The notes beneath the pieces were generated by a model. The model had not been told where the DNA came from. It did no database searches and saw only the letters and a list, made by a program, of their open reading frames with translations. Made by a program: the position numbers and the translations under genes. Shown here one piece after another: positions 55,633-64,000 of a stretch of DNA of 64,000 bases (position 1 is the stretch's first letter; each line of letters begins with the position of its first letter). The DNA comes from Pseudomonadota bacterium (lineage in GTDB: Bacteria; Pseudomonadota; Alphaproteobacteria; SP197), in NCBI GenBank assembly GCA_039028155.1, contig JBCCIS010000008.1, forward strand, positions 1-64,000. The letters are read 5' to 3'.

Positions 55633-56388
55633 ATGACCAGCGGCGTCGACATCGTTCAGATCACGGACCTACATATCCACAGTAACCCAGAAAAGCGCGT
55701 GCATGGCCGCGATTCCCTGGCCACGCTGCAGCAGGTTGTCGATGCCATCCGCCGCGACGAGACGACGCCCGCGATCGTCTTGGCGACCGGCGATCTGACC
55801 GACAACGCCAAGCCGGTCGCCTATGACCGGTTGCGGCCGATTCTGTCGGCGCTGGACCTGCCAGTCTACATCATACCCGGCAATCATGACCTGGTGCCCG
55901 CCATGGAGGACGGCCTGGTCGGCGGTGCCATCCACTATGTGCCAACCAAAGAAGTCGGCGCCTGGACCCTGGTCTTCGTCGACACGACGATCCCCCATAA
56001 GACCGAGGGGCATCTGGACGACCAACGCCTTGATGCCCTAGACCGCGTGATCGGCGAGGCCGGCACGCCCCATGTCATGGTCGTTATGCATCACCAGCCG
56101 GTACCGATTGGCAGTCCGCTCGATGTCTGCGGCCTGATGAACGCCGATGCCCTCTACGACGTCCTGGATCGCCATGAGGCCGTGAAGGGCTTGCTGTGGG
56201 GGCACATTCATCACATCCATGACAGCATGCGCAACGGCGTCAGGCGGCTGGGCACACCAGCGACCTGCGCGCAATTCCTGAACAAGATGGGTGTCGACGC
56301 GACCTTCACGGACGAACCGCCGGCCTATCGCCGGCTTCGGTTGAACGACGACGGCACGATCGACACCGACGTCGTATGGGTCGCCTAA
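55633..56388 (+). CDS. 3',5'-cAMP phosphodiesterase CpdA-like
   Basis: 251 residues, calcineurin-type metallophosphoesterase. Motifs are VQITDLHIHSNPE (D12, H14), ATGDLTDNAKPVAYDRL, IPGNHDLVPAMEDGL, VVMHHQPVPIG and LLWGHIHHIHDS, the order seen in CpdA and related class III phosphodiesterases. It may hydrolyse cAMP or other cyclic nucleotides or phosphodiesters. ATG 55633 has AAGGGGGCAGG just upstream; earlier in-frame ATG lies 20 codons back and would add an unrelated segment. The 3' end overlaps prmA by 4 nt tail-to-tail. Confidence 0.85.
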   Translation: MTSGVDIVQITDLHIHSNPEKRVHGRDSLATLQQVVDAIRRDETTPAIVLATGDLTDNAKPVAYDRLRPILSALDLPVYIIPGNHDLVPAMEDGLVGGAIHYVPTKEVGAWTLVFVDTTIPHKTEGHLDDQRLDALDRVIGEAGTPHVMVVMHHQPVPIGSPLDVCGLMNADALYDVLDRHEAVKGLLWGHIHHIHDSMRNGVRRLGTPATCAQFLNKMGVDATFTDEPPAYRRLRLNDDGTIDTDVVWVA

Positions 56389-57269
56389 CGATCCCTGGTC
56401 ATGACCAGCGCGGTCCAACCGCGCAGATCGTGGCGGTCGACAAGCACGAGACCGTGTTTCTCATGGGCGGCGACGGCCGCATCGGCCTGATCGACCAATA
56501 GACCCGATAGAACAGCCGTGCCGCCGGGCGCCAGATGGCAGGCCAGATCGGCTGCCATGGCGACCAGGGGCCGAAGCAGAATGTTGGCGGCGATCAGATC
56601 GTAGGGACCACGTGAGTCAACCTCGGCGGCGCTGTAACCATCGCCCTCTGCGATCGTCACCTGTTCGGCGACACCGTTTGTGGCGACCGCTTCGCGCGCG
56701 AAGCGGACCGATGGCCGGTCGTTGTCGACACCCAACACGGCGGCATCGGGCCAGCGTTTGGCAATCGCGATGGCCAGGATGCCCGAGCCGCAGCCCATGT
56801 CGAGGGCGCGCGATACCTTGGTGGTCGCTGCGAGTGTGTCGATGGCGATCAGGCAGCCTTCCGTTGTCGCGTGCTCGCCTGAGCCGAAGGCGGGGCCGGC
56901 ATCGATCACGATGGGGATCAGGTCGTTGTCCGGCGCGTCGGTATGACTGCCGTGGATCCAGAAGCCGGCGGCGGCGAGCGGCGGAAACGCCGCGAGGTTC
57001 TCGCTGACCCAATCGCGCGGCTCCAGTTGCGCGATATCGAGATCGTCGATCGCACCGGTCTCGGGACCGAGCGCCGCAATGAGCGCGTTGACCAGGGCAT
57101 CGTGAGCGGGTTCGTCGGCGAACAGTGCGGTAACACGCCACGACGGGCCGCCGTCTGCCTCAAAGCTGCTTATCGAGTGCGCGCCGGCGTCGCTCATGAC
57201 GTCGTCGACTGTCTCGACGTCGGCTTTCGCGGCAACCAGAGTAACCTGCCAGAGAAGCTGATCCGTCAT
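56385..57269 (-). CDS. prmA: Ribosomal protein L11 methyltransferase PrmA
   Basis: 294 residues. The N-terminal L11-binding domain is followed by FGSGEHATTEGCLIAID and the SAM-binding ALDMGCGSGILAIAIAKRWPDAAVLGVDND, then LIAANILLRPLVAMAADLACHLAPGG, all PrmA hallmarks. It trimethylates L11 lysines. It lies 26 nt downstream of the helicase gene on the same strand. Confidence 0.92.
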   Translation of the reverse strand: MTDQLLWQVTLVAAKADVETVDDVMSDAGAHSISSFEADGGPSWRVTALFADEPAHDALVNALIAALGPETGAIDDLDIAQLEPRDWVSENLAAFPPLAAAGFWIHGSHTDAPDNDLIPIVIDAGPAFGSGEHATTEGCLIAIDTLAATTKVSRALDMGCGSGILAIAIAKRWPDAAVLGVDNDRPSVRFAREAVATNGVAEQVTIAEGDGYSAAEVDSRGPYDLIAANILLRPLVAMAADLACHLAPGGTAVLSGLLVDQADAAVAAHEKHGLVLVDRHDLRGWTALVMTRDR

Positions 57270-57295
57270 GGAGGGAGAAGGCGTAGCGACCGTGG

Positions 57296-59563
57296 TCAGA
57301 CCGGTTCGACGAACTCGGCCATGACCTTTTTGTCGCCGGCCTTGTCGAAGGCGATGTCGAGTTTGTTGCCGTCAATCGCCTGTACTTCGCCATAGCCAAA
57401 CTTTTGATGGAACACGCGGGTGCCGATATCCGGAACACCGCGGCCCTGGCCGACGGGCACATAGACCTCGCTGCCATCGTCGAAGCGTTTGGCGCGGGCT
57501 TCGACAACCCGGTAGTAGTTCGATTGCCGGCCACCGAAACTGGGCCGGCGCATGGCCGATTCCCAGAGCGAGTCGTCGTCCTGCTCGATGTCATAACCGC
57601 CGTGATCGCCACGATCGATGTGATCGGTGGGCAGTTCGTCGATGAAGCGGGAGGGGATGTTGTTCTGCCACTGGCCGTGAACGGTGCGGTTACCGGCATA
57701 GAGGATGATGGCGCGGGTCTTGGCGCGCGTGATACCGACATAGGCCAGGCGCCGTTCTTCTTCCAACCCGGCATAGCCGTTCTCGTCGATCGCCATCTGG
57801 TTAGGGAAGACGCCTTCCTCCCAGCCCGGCAGGAACACGGTCTCAAACTCCAAGCCCTTGGCGCTGTGCAATGTCATGACATTGACCATGTCCTCGTCCG
57901 GACCGGTCTCCACGTCCATCACCAGGCTGACATGATCCAGGAACTCGGCGAGGGTCTCGAACTCCGCCATGGCGCGAACCAGTTCTTTCAGGTTCTCCAA
58001 GCGGCCTGGCGCCTGCACCGACTTATCCTGCATCCACATCATGGTGTAGCCGGACTCGTCCAGCACCAGCTCGGCCAGTTCGGAAGGCGGCATGGTCGTC
58101 GATTCGGCACGCCAGCGTGCGAGGTCCTCAACGAAACCGCGCAAGGCGGATCGGCGCTGCGGCGGCAATTCGTCAGTCTCGACAATAAGCTGGGATGCGG
58201 TCAGCAGTGACTGGCCACGGCTGCGCGCGACCGCATAGAGGGTCTGCAGCGACTTATCGCCCAGGCCGCGCTTCGGCGTGTTGACGACACGCTGGAAGGC
58301 GAGGTCGTCATCGGGCTGGTTCAAGAGCCGGAAATAGGCGATGGCGTCGCGGATCTCCTGGCGCTCATAGAACCGCAAGCCGCCAATAACGCGGTAGGGC
58401 ACACCGATGGTGATCAGCCGTTCCTCGAAGGCGCGGGTCTGGTAGCCGGCGCGCACCAGGATCGCCATGTGGTTCAGCAGGTGATCCTGGCGTTGCAGCT
58501 CCTCGATCTTCTCGCCGACCGTGCGGGCCTCCTCGGCCTCGTCCCACACGCCCTGAACGTGGACGGGCTCGCCGTTGTCGCCATCAGGCGGCTCGGTGAA
58601 CAGCGTCTTGCCGAGCCGGCTTTGGTTGTGGGCGATCAGGCCGGAGGCCGCCCCCAGGATGTTGGCGGTCGAACGGTAGTTGCGTTCGAGCCTCACCACG
58701 GTGGCACCGGGAAAGTCGTCCTCGAAGCGCAGGATGTTGCCGACCTCAGCGCCGCGCCAGCCATAGATCGACTGATCGTCATCGCCGACGCAGCAGATGT
58801 TGCGCTCGCCTTGGGCCAACAGGCGCAGCCACAGGTACTGCGACACGTTGGTGTCCTGGTATTCGTCGACCAGGATGTAGCGGAAGCGGCGCTGGTAGTC
58901 GGCCAGCACGTCCTCGTGCTCGGTGAAGAGCTTGAGGCAGAGCAGCAGGAGATCGCCGAAATCGGCGGCGTTCAGCGCGGTCAATCGATCCTGGTAGTCC
59001 TTATAGAGCTCGACCGCCTTGCCGTGGGCGAAGTCGCCGACATCTTCGGCCGGCACCTTCTCAGGCGTCCAGCCCTTATCCTTCCAGCGGCTGATGATCG
59101 CGGCGAGCACGCGGCCCGGCCAACGTTTTTCATCGATCCGCGCGGCCTCGATCACCTGTTTGATCAGGCGCAGCTGGTCGTCGGTATCCAGGATCGTGAA
59201 GTTGGACTTGAGCCCCACCAGCTCGGCGTGACGGCGCAGGATGCGTGCGCCGATGGCGTGGAAGGTGCCCAGCCACATGCCGTCGGTCGGCCTGCCGATC
59301 AACCCGGCAATCCGGTCCGACATTTCGCGTGCGGCCTTGTTGGTGAAGGTCACGGCCAGGATCTGGGCCGGCATGGCGCGCCGTGTCTGCAGGATGTAGG
59401 CCAGGCGCACAGTAAGCACGCGTGTCTTGCCGGTGCCGGCGCCCGCCAACACCAGAACAGGACCGTCAGCGGCTTCGACCGCCTGGCGCTGCGCCTCGTT
59501 CAGGTGGGCCAGCATGTGATCGGCCGGCGCAGGGGCGGATGGTGCGATTTCCGTCTGGGACAT
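57296..59563 (-). CDS. uvrD: UvrD/PcrA-type DNA helicase
   Basis: 755 residues, superfamily 1A. LNEAQRQAVEAADGPVLVLAGAGTGKTRVLTVRLAYIL (motif I, P-loop at 41-47), LAVTFTNKAAREMSDRI (Ia), ILVDEYQDTNVSQYLWLRLLA (II), CCVGDDDQSIYGWRGAE (III), LERNYRS (IV) and NVMTLHSAKGLEFETVFLPGWEEG (V) and EERRLAYVGITRAK (VI). It unwinds DNA in repair. Upstream of prmA. Confidence 0.95.
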   Translation of the reverse strand: MSQTEIAPSAPAPADHMLAHLNEAQRQAVEAADGPVLVLAGAGTGKTRVLTVRLAYILQTRRAMPAQILAVTFTNKAAREMSDRIAGLIGRPTDGMWLGTFHAIGARILRRHAELVGLKSNFTILDTDDQLRLIKQVIEAARIDEKRWPGRVLAAIISRWKDKGWTPEKVPAEDVGDFAHGKAVELYKDYQDRLTALNAADFGDLLLLCLKLFTEHEDVLADYQRRFRYILVDEYQDTNVSQYLWLRLLAQGERNICCVGDDDQSIYGWRGAEVGNILRFEDDFPGATVVRLERNYRSTANILGAASGLIAHNQSRLGKTLFTEPPDGDNGEPVHVQGVWDEAEEARTVGEKIEELQRQDHLLNHMAILVRAGYQTRAFEERLITIGVPYRVIGGLRFYERQEIRDAIAYFRLLNQPDDDLAFQRVVNTPKRGLGDKSLQTLYAVARSRGQSLLTASQLIVETDELPPQRRSALRGFVEDLARWRAESTTMPPSELAELVLDESGYTMMWMQDKSVQAPGRLENLKELVRAMAEFETLAEFLDHVSLVMDVETGPDEDMVNVMTLHSAKGLEFETVFLPGWEEGVFPNQMAIDENGYAGLEEERRLAYVGITRAKTRAIILYAGNRTVHGQWQNNIPSRFIDELPTDHIDRGDHGGYDIEQDDDSLWESAMRRPSFGGRQSNYYRVVEARAKRFDDGSEVYVPVGQGRGVPDIGTRVFHQKFGYGEVQAIDGNKLDIAFDKAGDKKVMAEFVEPV

Positions 59564-59620
59564 GGCTAGGAATTGGCTTTACAGGAAACTAGCACAAAAT
59601 GGCAACATCAGACATGGGGA

Positions 59621-61381
59621 CTAAATCGTCCCGCCGCGTGATTCGGTGCTGGCATCGACAAGCGCGCGGTTGTGCTCGCGCACCAGATCACGCTTTCTGA
59701 CGATGCCTTCGAGCCGCATATCCGTGTCGTTGTCGACGACAGGAATGAAGTCGTCGTCGCATTTGTCCATGCGGTCAAGTGCCAAGGCCAGATCGTCCTG
59801 CGGCATCAGGAGCACGCGCGGCTCGCGTGCCAGTTGCCCGGCCGTCTCGTCGGTATCGGTCTCGCCGAACAGGAGGGGCCGCAGGTCTTCAAGCGTCACC
59901 ACGCCGAGCAAGGTCTGGTCGGCGCCGGCAACCACGAAGTCGCCCTTCGGCGAGATGGCGAGTGCCGCGAGGATCGCGGGTTTGTCGGCATCGGGCGCCA
60001 GGGATGGCGGCTCTTTGTCGACAATCTTGCTGACCCGCGTGTCGTGCATCAGCGCGCGGACCTGGCCGCCGGCAACATCGACATTCCGGCGCTCCAGGTG
60101 CCATCGGAAGAACGATTTGCCGATCACATGGTTGGTGATAAGGGACGCCAACGCGGTCGCGATCATCACGGCGATGGTCAGGTCGAAGTTGGCGGTCAGC
60201 TCGAACACGATGAGGATGGTGGAGATCGGCGCGCCCAGCACAGCGCCCGCCACCGCGCCCATGCCGACAATGGCATAGACGGAATGATGGCTGGCGTAGT
60301 CGGGCAGGGTCAGGCTCGCGATAAGCCCGAACGCGCCGCCCAGCATGGCACCGATGTAGATTGACGGCGAAAAGACGCCGCCGCCGAACCCCGATCCTAA
60401 GGTGGCCGATGTGGCCACGGTCTTCAGGACGACAAGCGTCAACATCAGGGCAATCGTCATGCCGCCCTGGAGCGCCGTATCCGTCGCGTCATAGCCGACG
60501 CCCAGAACCTGCGGATAAAAGACGGCGATGGCGCCGACCAGGAGACCGCCGCCAATGGGCCGCAGAATCATGGGGATCTTGAGCGACGACAGGGTGTCCT
60601 GAACAAAGAAGATCCCGAACATGAAGAGATACGCGACACCGGCAGCGACAATACCCAGCAGGGCAAAAGCCGGGGTCTCCCACAGCGAGACGATGACGTG
60701 TGATTCCACGGCAAACGCCGGAAAGTCGCCGAAGGCAATGCGCGTGACGATCGTGCCCATGACCGAAGCCAGCACGACGGGCGCGAAGGCGGTGAGGCCA
60801 TAGTGGCCGATGACCACCTCGAGCGCGAAGAAGACGCCGGCGATCGGAGCGTTGAACGAGGCCGCGATGCCGGCGGCAACACCGCAGCCCAAGAGCGTCA
60901 TGGTCAGACTGCGTCTAAGCTTGAACCATTGGGCGACGGTTGACGCGAGCACGGCGCCGATGTGCACGACGGGCCCCTCGCGTCCGGCCGAGGCGCCGAA
61001 GCCGAGTGACGTAAACGAACCCAGCGCGGCGACGCAGCCGTCCCGCAGTTTCATGCGGCCGCCATGCAGCGCGCTCGCTTCGATGACATCCGGCACGCCA
61101 TGAAAACGCCGATCGCTGGTCAGGTAGCGCGCCATCAACGCGACGACCAGACCACCGACGGCGGGCGCCAGCAGGATCTGCCACCACGGCAAGGACTCAA
61201 CGAAGGTATTCAGGCGGTTGGTGCCGCTGCCATAGACCAGGTATTGGACGCCAGAAATGGCATAGCGAAAGGCGACGCCGCCCAAACCGGCCGCGACGCC
61301 CGTGATAACCGCAAGCATCGCCAAGACGATCTGCTCGTTGCGGAAGAAACCGGCAAGGCGCGACTGAGCCGTCTGAGACAC
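59621..61381 (-). CDS. ClC-family chloride channel/antiporter with CBS domains
   Basis: 586 residues. Eleven to thirteen hydrophobic segments with the chloride-filter motifs GFGASAGREGP (gating Glu135), and GSGFGGGVFSPSIYIGA (family GxFxP). The C-terminal part (about 445-580) contains two CBS repeats (MHDTRVSKIVDKEPPS... and QDDLALALDRMDKCDDDFIPVVDN). The first filter motif reads GFGAS instead of the usual GSGIP, as in several bacterial ClC branches. Whether it is a channel or H+/Cl- exchanger cannot be decided. Confidence 0.85.
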   Translation of the reverse strand: MSQTAQSRLAGFFRNEQIVLAMLAVITGVAAGLGGVAFRYAISGVQYLVYGSGTNRLNTFVESLPWWQILLAPAVGGLVVALMARYLTSDRRFHGVPDVIEASALHGGRMKLRDGCVAALGSFTSLGFGASAGREGPVVHIGAVLASTVAQWFKLRRSLTMTLLGCGVAAGIAASFNAPIAGVFFALEVVIGHYGLTAFAPVVLASVMGTIVTRIAFGDFPAFAVESHVIVSLWETPAFALLGIVAAGVAYLFMFGIFFVQDTLSSLKIPMILRPIGGGLLVGAIAVFYPQVLGVGYDATDTALQGGMTIALMLTLVVLKTVATSATLGSGFGGGVFSPSIYIGAMLGGAFGLIASLTLPDYASHHSVYAIVGMGAVAGAVLGAPISTILIVFELTANFDLTIAVMIATALASLITNHVIGKSFFRWHLERRNVDVAGGQVRALMHDTRVSKIVDKEPPSLAPDADKPAILAALAISPKGDFVVAGADQTLLGVVTLEDLRPLLFGETDTDETAGQLAREPRVLLMPQDDLALALDRMDKCDDDFIPVVDNDTDMRLEGIVRKRDLVREHNRALVDASTESRGGTI

Positions 61382-61473
61382 GGTCAGACCGAACCCGGTG
61401 AGGCGATGGTGACACCAAGATGTGAACGAACAGGGCCTTCTATCACAGGGCTAGCCAGCCTTCCTGGCGCGGT

Positions 61474-61671
61474 TCAGCCGGCTTCGGGAGGATCGTTGTC
61501 CTCGGATGTCTTGCTGTTGGTCTCGGGGCTGGGCGTGCCGAGCGAGAGTTGGCGGGTCGTATCGTCGCTAAAGCCGCGCCCGCCCGGGGTTTTGCGCCGT
61601 CTAGGCCGCCCTTTTTGGCCGCCGGCTTCCTTGGCTTGTTTGTATCGGTTGAAATCTACGACTTCGCCCAT
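61474..61671 (-). CDS. Small basic protein of unknown function
   Basis: 65 residues: MGEVVDFNRYKQAKEAG followed by a basic stretch (GRPRRRKTPGGRG) and an acidic Ser/Thr/Pro-rich tail. The N-terminal VVDFNRYKQAKE resembles small conserved alphaproteobacterial proteins starting with a short strand and a basic helix, but no family is assigned. GGAG stands just before the ATG, spacing short. It is divergent from the AsmA-family gene. Confidence 0.5.
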   Translation of the reverse strand: MGEVVDFNRYKQAKEAGGQKGRPRRRKTPGGRGFSDDTTRQLSLGTPSPETNSKTSEDNDPPEAG

Positions 61672-61706
61672 TGCTCCAACGATTGTACGCGTTGTTTTTT
61701 CGTCGT

Positions 61707-61735
61707 TTGTTCAAAGCCCCATTCGCACCTAGATT
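61707..61735 (+). promoter_or_regulatory. Candidate promoter of the AsmA-family gene
   Basis: TTGTTC (61707-61712), a 17-nt spacer, and TAGATT (61730-61735) make a plausible housekeeping-type promoter about 65 nt before the GTG start, within the divergent intergenic region. Confidence 0.3.
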
Positions 61736-61800
61736 AAAGCAAAGGGCCGGGCGCGCAACAACGCGGGATACTGAATCCGCGAAAAGGGAGGGCATCGAAG

Positions 61801-64000
61801 GTGCGCAAGCTGTTTTATGCGGTCATGGGCCTCGTCGCCCTGTTGATCGTTGCCGTCATCGCCGTGGCCCTGTTTGTCGACCTCAATCAGTACAAGGGTG
61901 AAATCGCGGCTGAACTGGAAGCCGCGACCGGACGCGAGGTGACGCTTGGCGGCGACATCCACGTGACGTTCTGGCCGTCGATCGGCGCGGCGATCGAGGA
62001 TGTGGAAATCGCCAACGCGCCTGGCGCCTCCGATGAGCCGATGCTGCGCGCCGAGACGATCCAGGCGGTCGTCGCGATCACCCCACTCCTGTCCGGCGAG
62101 GTACAGGTCGAGAGCATCAGGATCGTCAATCCAGTCCTGCTGGTCGAGACGTTGACCGACGGATCAAGCAACCTGACTTTCGAAGGCACAGCCGACGCCG
62201 CCGGCGGAACCGGGTCCGGTTCGTTATCGCCGAGCGGCGACCAGACCGAGGTTCGAATCGACGAGGTCGAGATTGTCGGCGGTACGGTGATCTATCGCGA
62301 CCTTGCCGGCGGTGTCGACGAAACGATCGGCGACATCGCGCTCACCGCCCAGGCGCGGACACTGCAGGGACCGTTTGAGGCGGACGGAAGCCTCACCGCG
62401 CGCGGCGTGACGACCAGTTTCGCCGTTGATGTCGGCAGTTTGTCACGGCCCACGATCCCGATCAGCCTCAGGCTGATCGAGGGTGATCAAGTTGCGCGCT
62501 TGACCTTCACCGGCAATCTGGAGGCGATCGACAGCGCGCCAAAGGCGTCCGGCAGCCTGATCGTGCAAGCCGACTCACTGGCGGCGGCGCTGACACCGCT
62601 GGTTGCCGACCTGTCGCCGGCCGTCCGCGAACTCACCAATGAAACATTCGAACTGGATGCCCAGGTCTCGGCCGGCAGCGAAGCCATCAGCCTGGTTGAT
62701 CTCGCGCTCTCGCTCGGCGACTTGCGGGCGACTGGTGACGCCGAGGTCGCATTGGGTGAGATCACCACCGTGGATATCGCGCTGAGCGCCAATCAGTTGG
62801 ATGGTGATCGGCTCGCGGCAATGTTTGCCGGCGAGCCCGGTGCTCCCGCTGACGACACGGAAGGCGACGCGCAGGCCGGCGGCGATGAATTGGTCGGTGA
62901 AGATGGCGCAGGCGACGAAGGCCTGGCCGACGACAACCCCATGGCGGGGCTGGCGGTCACGGCGGACATCCGGGTCGGCGCGGTGACCTATCAGGAAGGC
63001 GTCATCCGCCAAGCGCATTTGATCGCCCAGATGGAAGACGGCGTGATTGCCGTTCAACAGCTCAGCGCGGGTCTGCCGGGTGGCACCAGTCTTGCGGTGA
63101 CGGGAGAGCTGGACAGCGATCTCGACCGACCGGCCTTTCGTGGCCAGATGGAGTTGGCATCCGACAATATCCGCGCCGCCCTGGATTGGCTTCAGATCGA
63201 ATTGCCGCAGATGGCCGCCGAACGTCTGCGACGGGTCGACCTCTTTACCTCATTCAGTGTGGAGCCCGGTGTCGTCGCCCTGGTTGATATGGACCTCAGC
63301 ATTGATTCCTCCCGCATGACCGGCAGCCTGGGCGCTGATTGGACGGGCATACCGGCCGTCACCGCGAACGTCGCGCTCGATCGCATCAACCTGGACGCCT
63401 ACATCGTCAGCCCGGTGCCGGACGATGGTGCCGGTGACGTGGCGGTCGACCAGCAGTCAGACGGTTCGTCGGAAACCGCGACCGGGTTGGCACTGCCGCC
63501 GATGCCGGAAATCAACGCGGACATCAAGGCACGGGTCGGCGCGCTGACCTATAACGGCGTCGCCATCGACTCGCTGGTCTTGGACGGCACGCTGATCGAT
63601 CGCCGCATCGATCTCAGAAACTTCAGCGCCGACATCGCGGATGCGTCGGTTCGCGCGGCCGGTCTGATCGATCCGGCGACAACGGCGGTTTCGGTACGGT
63701 ATGCGATTGAAGCACCCAACATCGGCGGGCTTGTGCGTTTGCTGGCCATCGATCTTCCGGTGTCGCCGGAAGATCTGGGCGCCACAAGCCTGGTCGGCAG
63801 CGTCGAGGGCGACACGTCGACGGCCGAGGTCAAGCAGAGGCTGGAGACCGCGCTCGGCTCGGCGTCGGCCGATGGTACGCTTAGCGACGTGCTGGGCACG
63901 CCCGGCTTCGACGGCCGGCTGGGTTTGCGCAGCGAGAGCTACATGCGCCTGGTGCGGGCGTTTGGCGGCGATGTCGGCGGCGCCAGGGACTCAGCGATTG
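61801..64000 (+). CDS. AsmA-family envelope protein, 3' end outside window
   Basis: The frame is open from GTG at 61801 to the window edge, at least 733 residues. AGGGAGGG lies 9 nt upstream of the start. An N-terminal transmembrane helix (LFYAVMGLVALLIVAVIAVALFV) is followed by DLNQYKGEIAAELEAATGREVTLGGDIHVTFWPSIGAAIEDVEIANAPGASDEPMLRAETIQAVVAI, the AsmA N-terminal signature. Repeated beta-rich segments follow (EVEIVGGTVIYRDLAGG, GALTYNGVAIDSLVLDGTLIDRRIDLRNFSADIADASVRAAG) and an acidic insertion at about 340-380 (ADDTEGDAQAGG...). AsmA-like proteins span the periplasm and help in lipid transport to the outer membrane. Confidence 0.88.
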   Translation, partial: MRKLFYAVMGLVALLIVAVIAVALFVDLNQYKGEIAAELEAATGREVTLGGDIHVTFWPSIGAAIEDVEIANAPGASDEPMLRAETIQAVVAITPLLSGEVQVESIRIVNPVLLVETLTDGSSNLTFEGTADAAGGTGSGSLSPSGDQTEVRIDEVEIVGGTVIYRDLAGGVDETIGDIALTAQARTLQGPFEADGSLTARGVTTSFAVDVGSLSRPTIPISLRLIEGDQVARLTFTGNLEAIDSAPKASGSLIVQADSLAAALTPLVADLSPAVRELTNETFELDAQVSAGSEAISLVDLALSLGDLRATGDAEVALGEITTVDIALSANQLDGDRLAAMFAGEPGAPADDTEGDAQAGGDELVGEDGAGDEGLADDNPMAGLAVTADIRVGAVTYQEGVIRQAHLIAQMEDGVIAVQQLSAGLPGGTSLAVTGELDSDLDRPAFRGQMELASDNIRAALDWLQIELPQMAAERLRRVDLFTSFSVEPGVVALVDMDLSIDSSRMTGSLGADWTGIPAVTANVALDRINLDAYIVSPVPDDGAGDVAVDQQSDGSSETATGLALPPMPEINADIKARVGALTYNGVAIDSLVLDGTLIDRRIDLRNFSADIADASVRAAGLIDPATTAVSVRYAIEAPNIGGLVRLLAIDLPVSPEDLGATSLVGSVEGDTSTAEVKQRLETALGSASADGTLSDVLGTPGFDGRLGLRSESYMRLVRAFGGDVGGARDSAI

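Overview
This window looks like a chromosomal segment of a high-GC alphaproteobacterium, most likely Rhodospirillales-like or another free-living lineage. The evidence is a complete division and cell wall (dcw) cluster preceded by the RNase P RNA gene, an FtsZ with a very long Pro/Ala/Gln-rich linker, alphaproteobacterial companions (bamD, recN, ligA, prmA), and many Shine-Dalgarno-led, 4-nt overlapping genes. No phage, insertion sequence, CRISPR array or tRNA was recognised.

Left part (1-24 kb) is mixed metabolism. It opens inside a gene for a protein made of 25-26 residue tandem repeats, followed by a JmjC/cupin-type oxygenase. A minus-strand group (6931 down to 1811) encodes a dimethylglycine/sarcosine dehydrogenase-like flavoprotein, a 77-residue SelW/Rdx-type selenoprotein whose CxxU selenocysteine is an in-frame TGA (4291-4293), a second FAD amine oxidoreductase and a phytanoyl-CoA dioxygenase-family protein. 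Then come an MFS drug exporter, a quinone oxidoreductase, a purine salvage pair (gpt-PNP), an EamA transporter, a class IV aminotransferase, a lipoprotein with a possible Cys-His-Asp triad, a sulfotransferase, a PuuB-like oxidase, a candidate small RNA with an anti-Shine-Dalgarno loop, a kinase-like protein, a double-ACT protein, AmpG, an HtrA protease and an EF-G-like GTPase lacking the switch II histidine.

Centre (24-46 kb) is the envelope block: amidase, rnpB, then mraZ-rsmH-ftsL-ftsI-murE-murF-mraY-murD-ftsW-murG-murC-murB-ddl-ftsQ-ftsA-ftsZ-lpxC, ended by a strong intrinsic terminator. Four TGGG boxes with 10-bp period precede mraZ and are a probable MraZ operator. The outstanding oddity is murD: its reading frame continues without a stop into about 150 residues of lysine/arginine/alanine-rich, histone H1-like repeats. 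A strong internal ribosome binding site and ATG lie at the junction, so a separate basic protein could be made from the same frame, translationally coupled to ftsW.

Right part (46-64 kb) carries a HAD phosphatase, bamD, recN, ligA, a Tat-exported intradiol dioxygenase, a DmpA-type peptidase, an M24 aminopeptidase with a small partner gene, a cAMP-phosphodiesterase-like protein, prmA, a UvrD-type helicase, a ClC channel with CBS domains, a small basic protein and the start of an AsmA-family gene that runs off the end.

Functional calls rest on reading translations by eye. No database search was possible.
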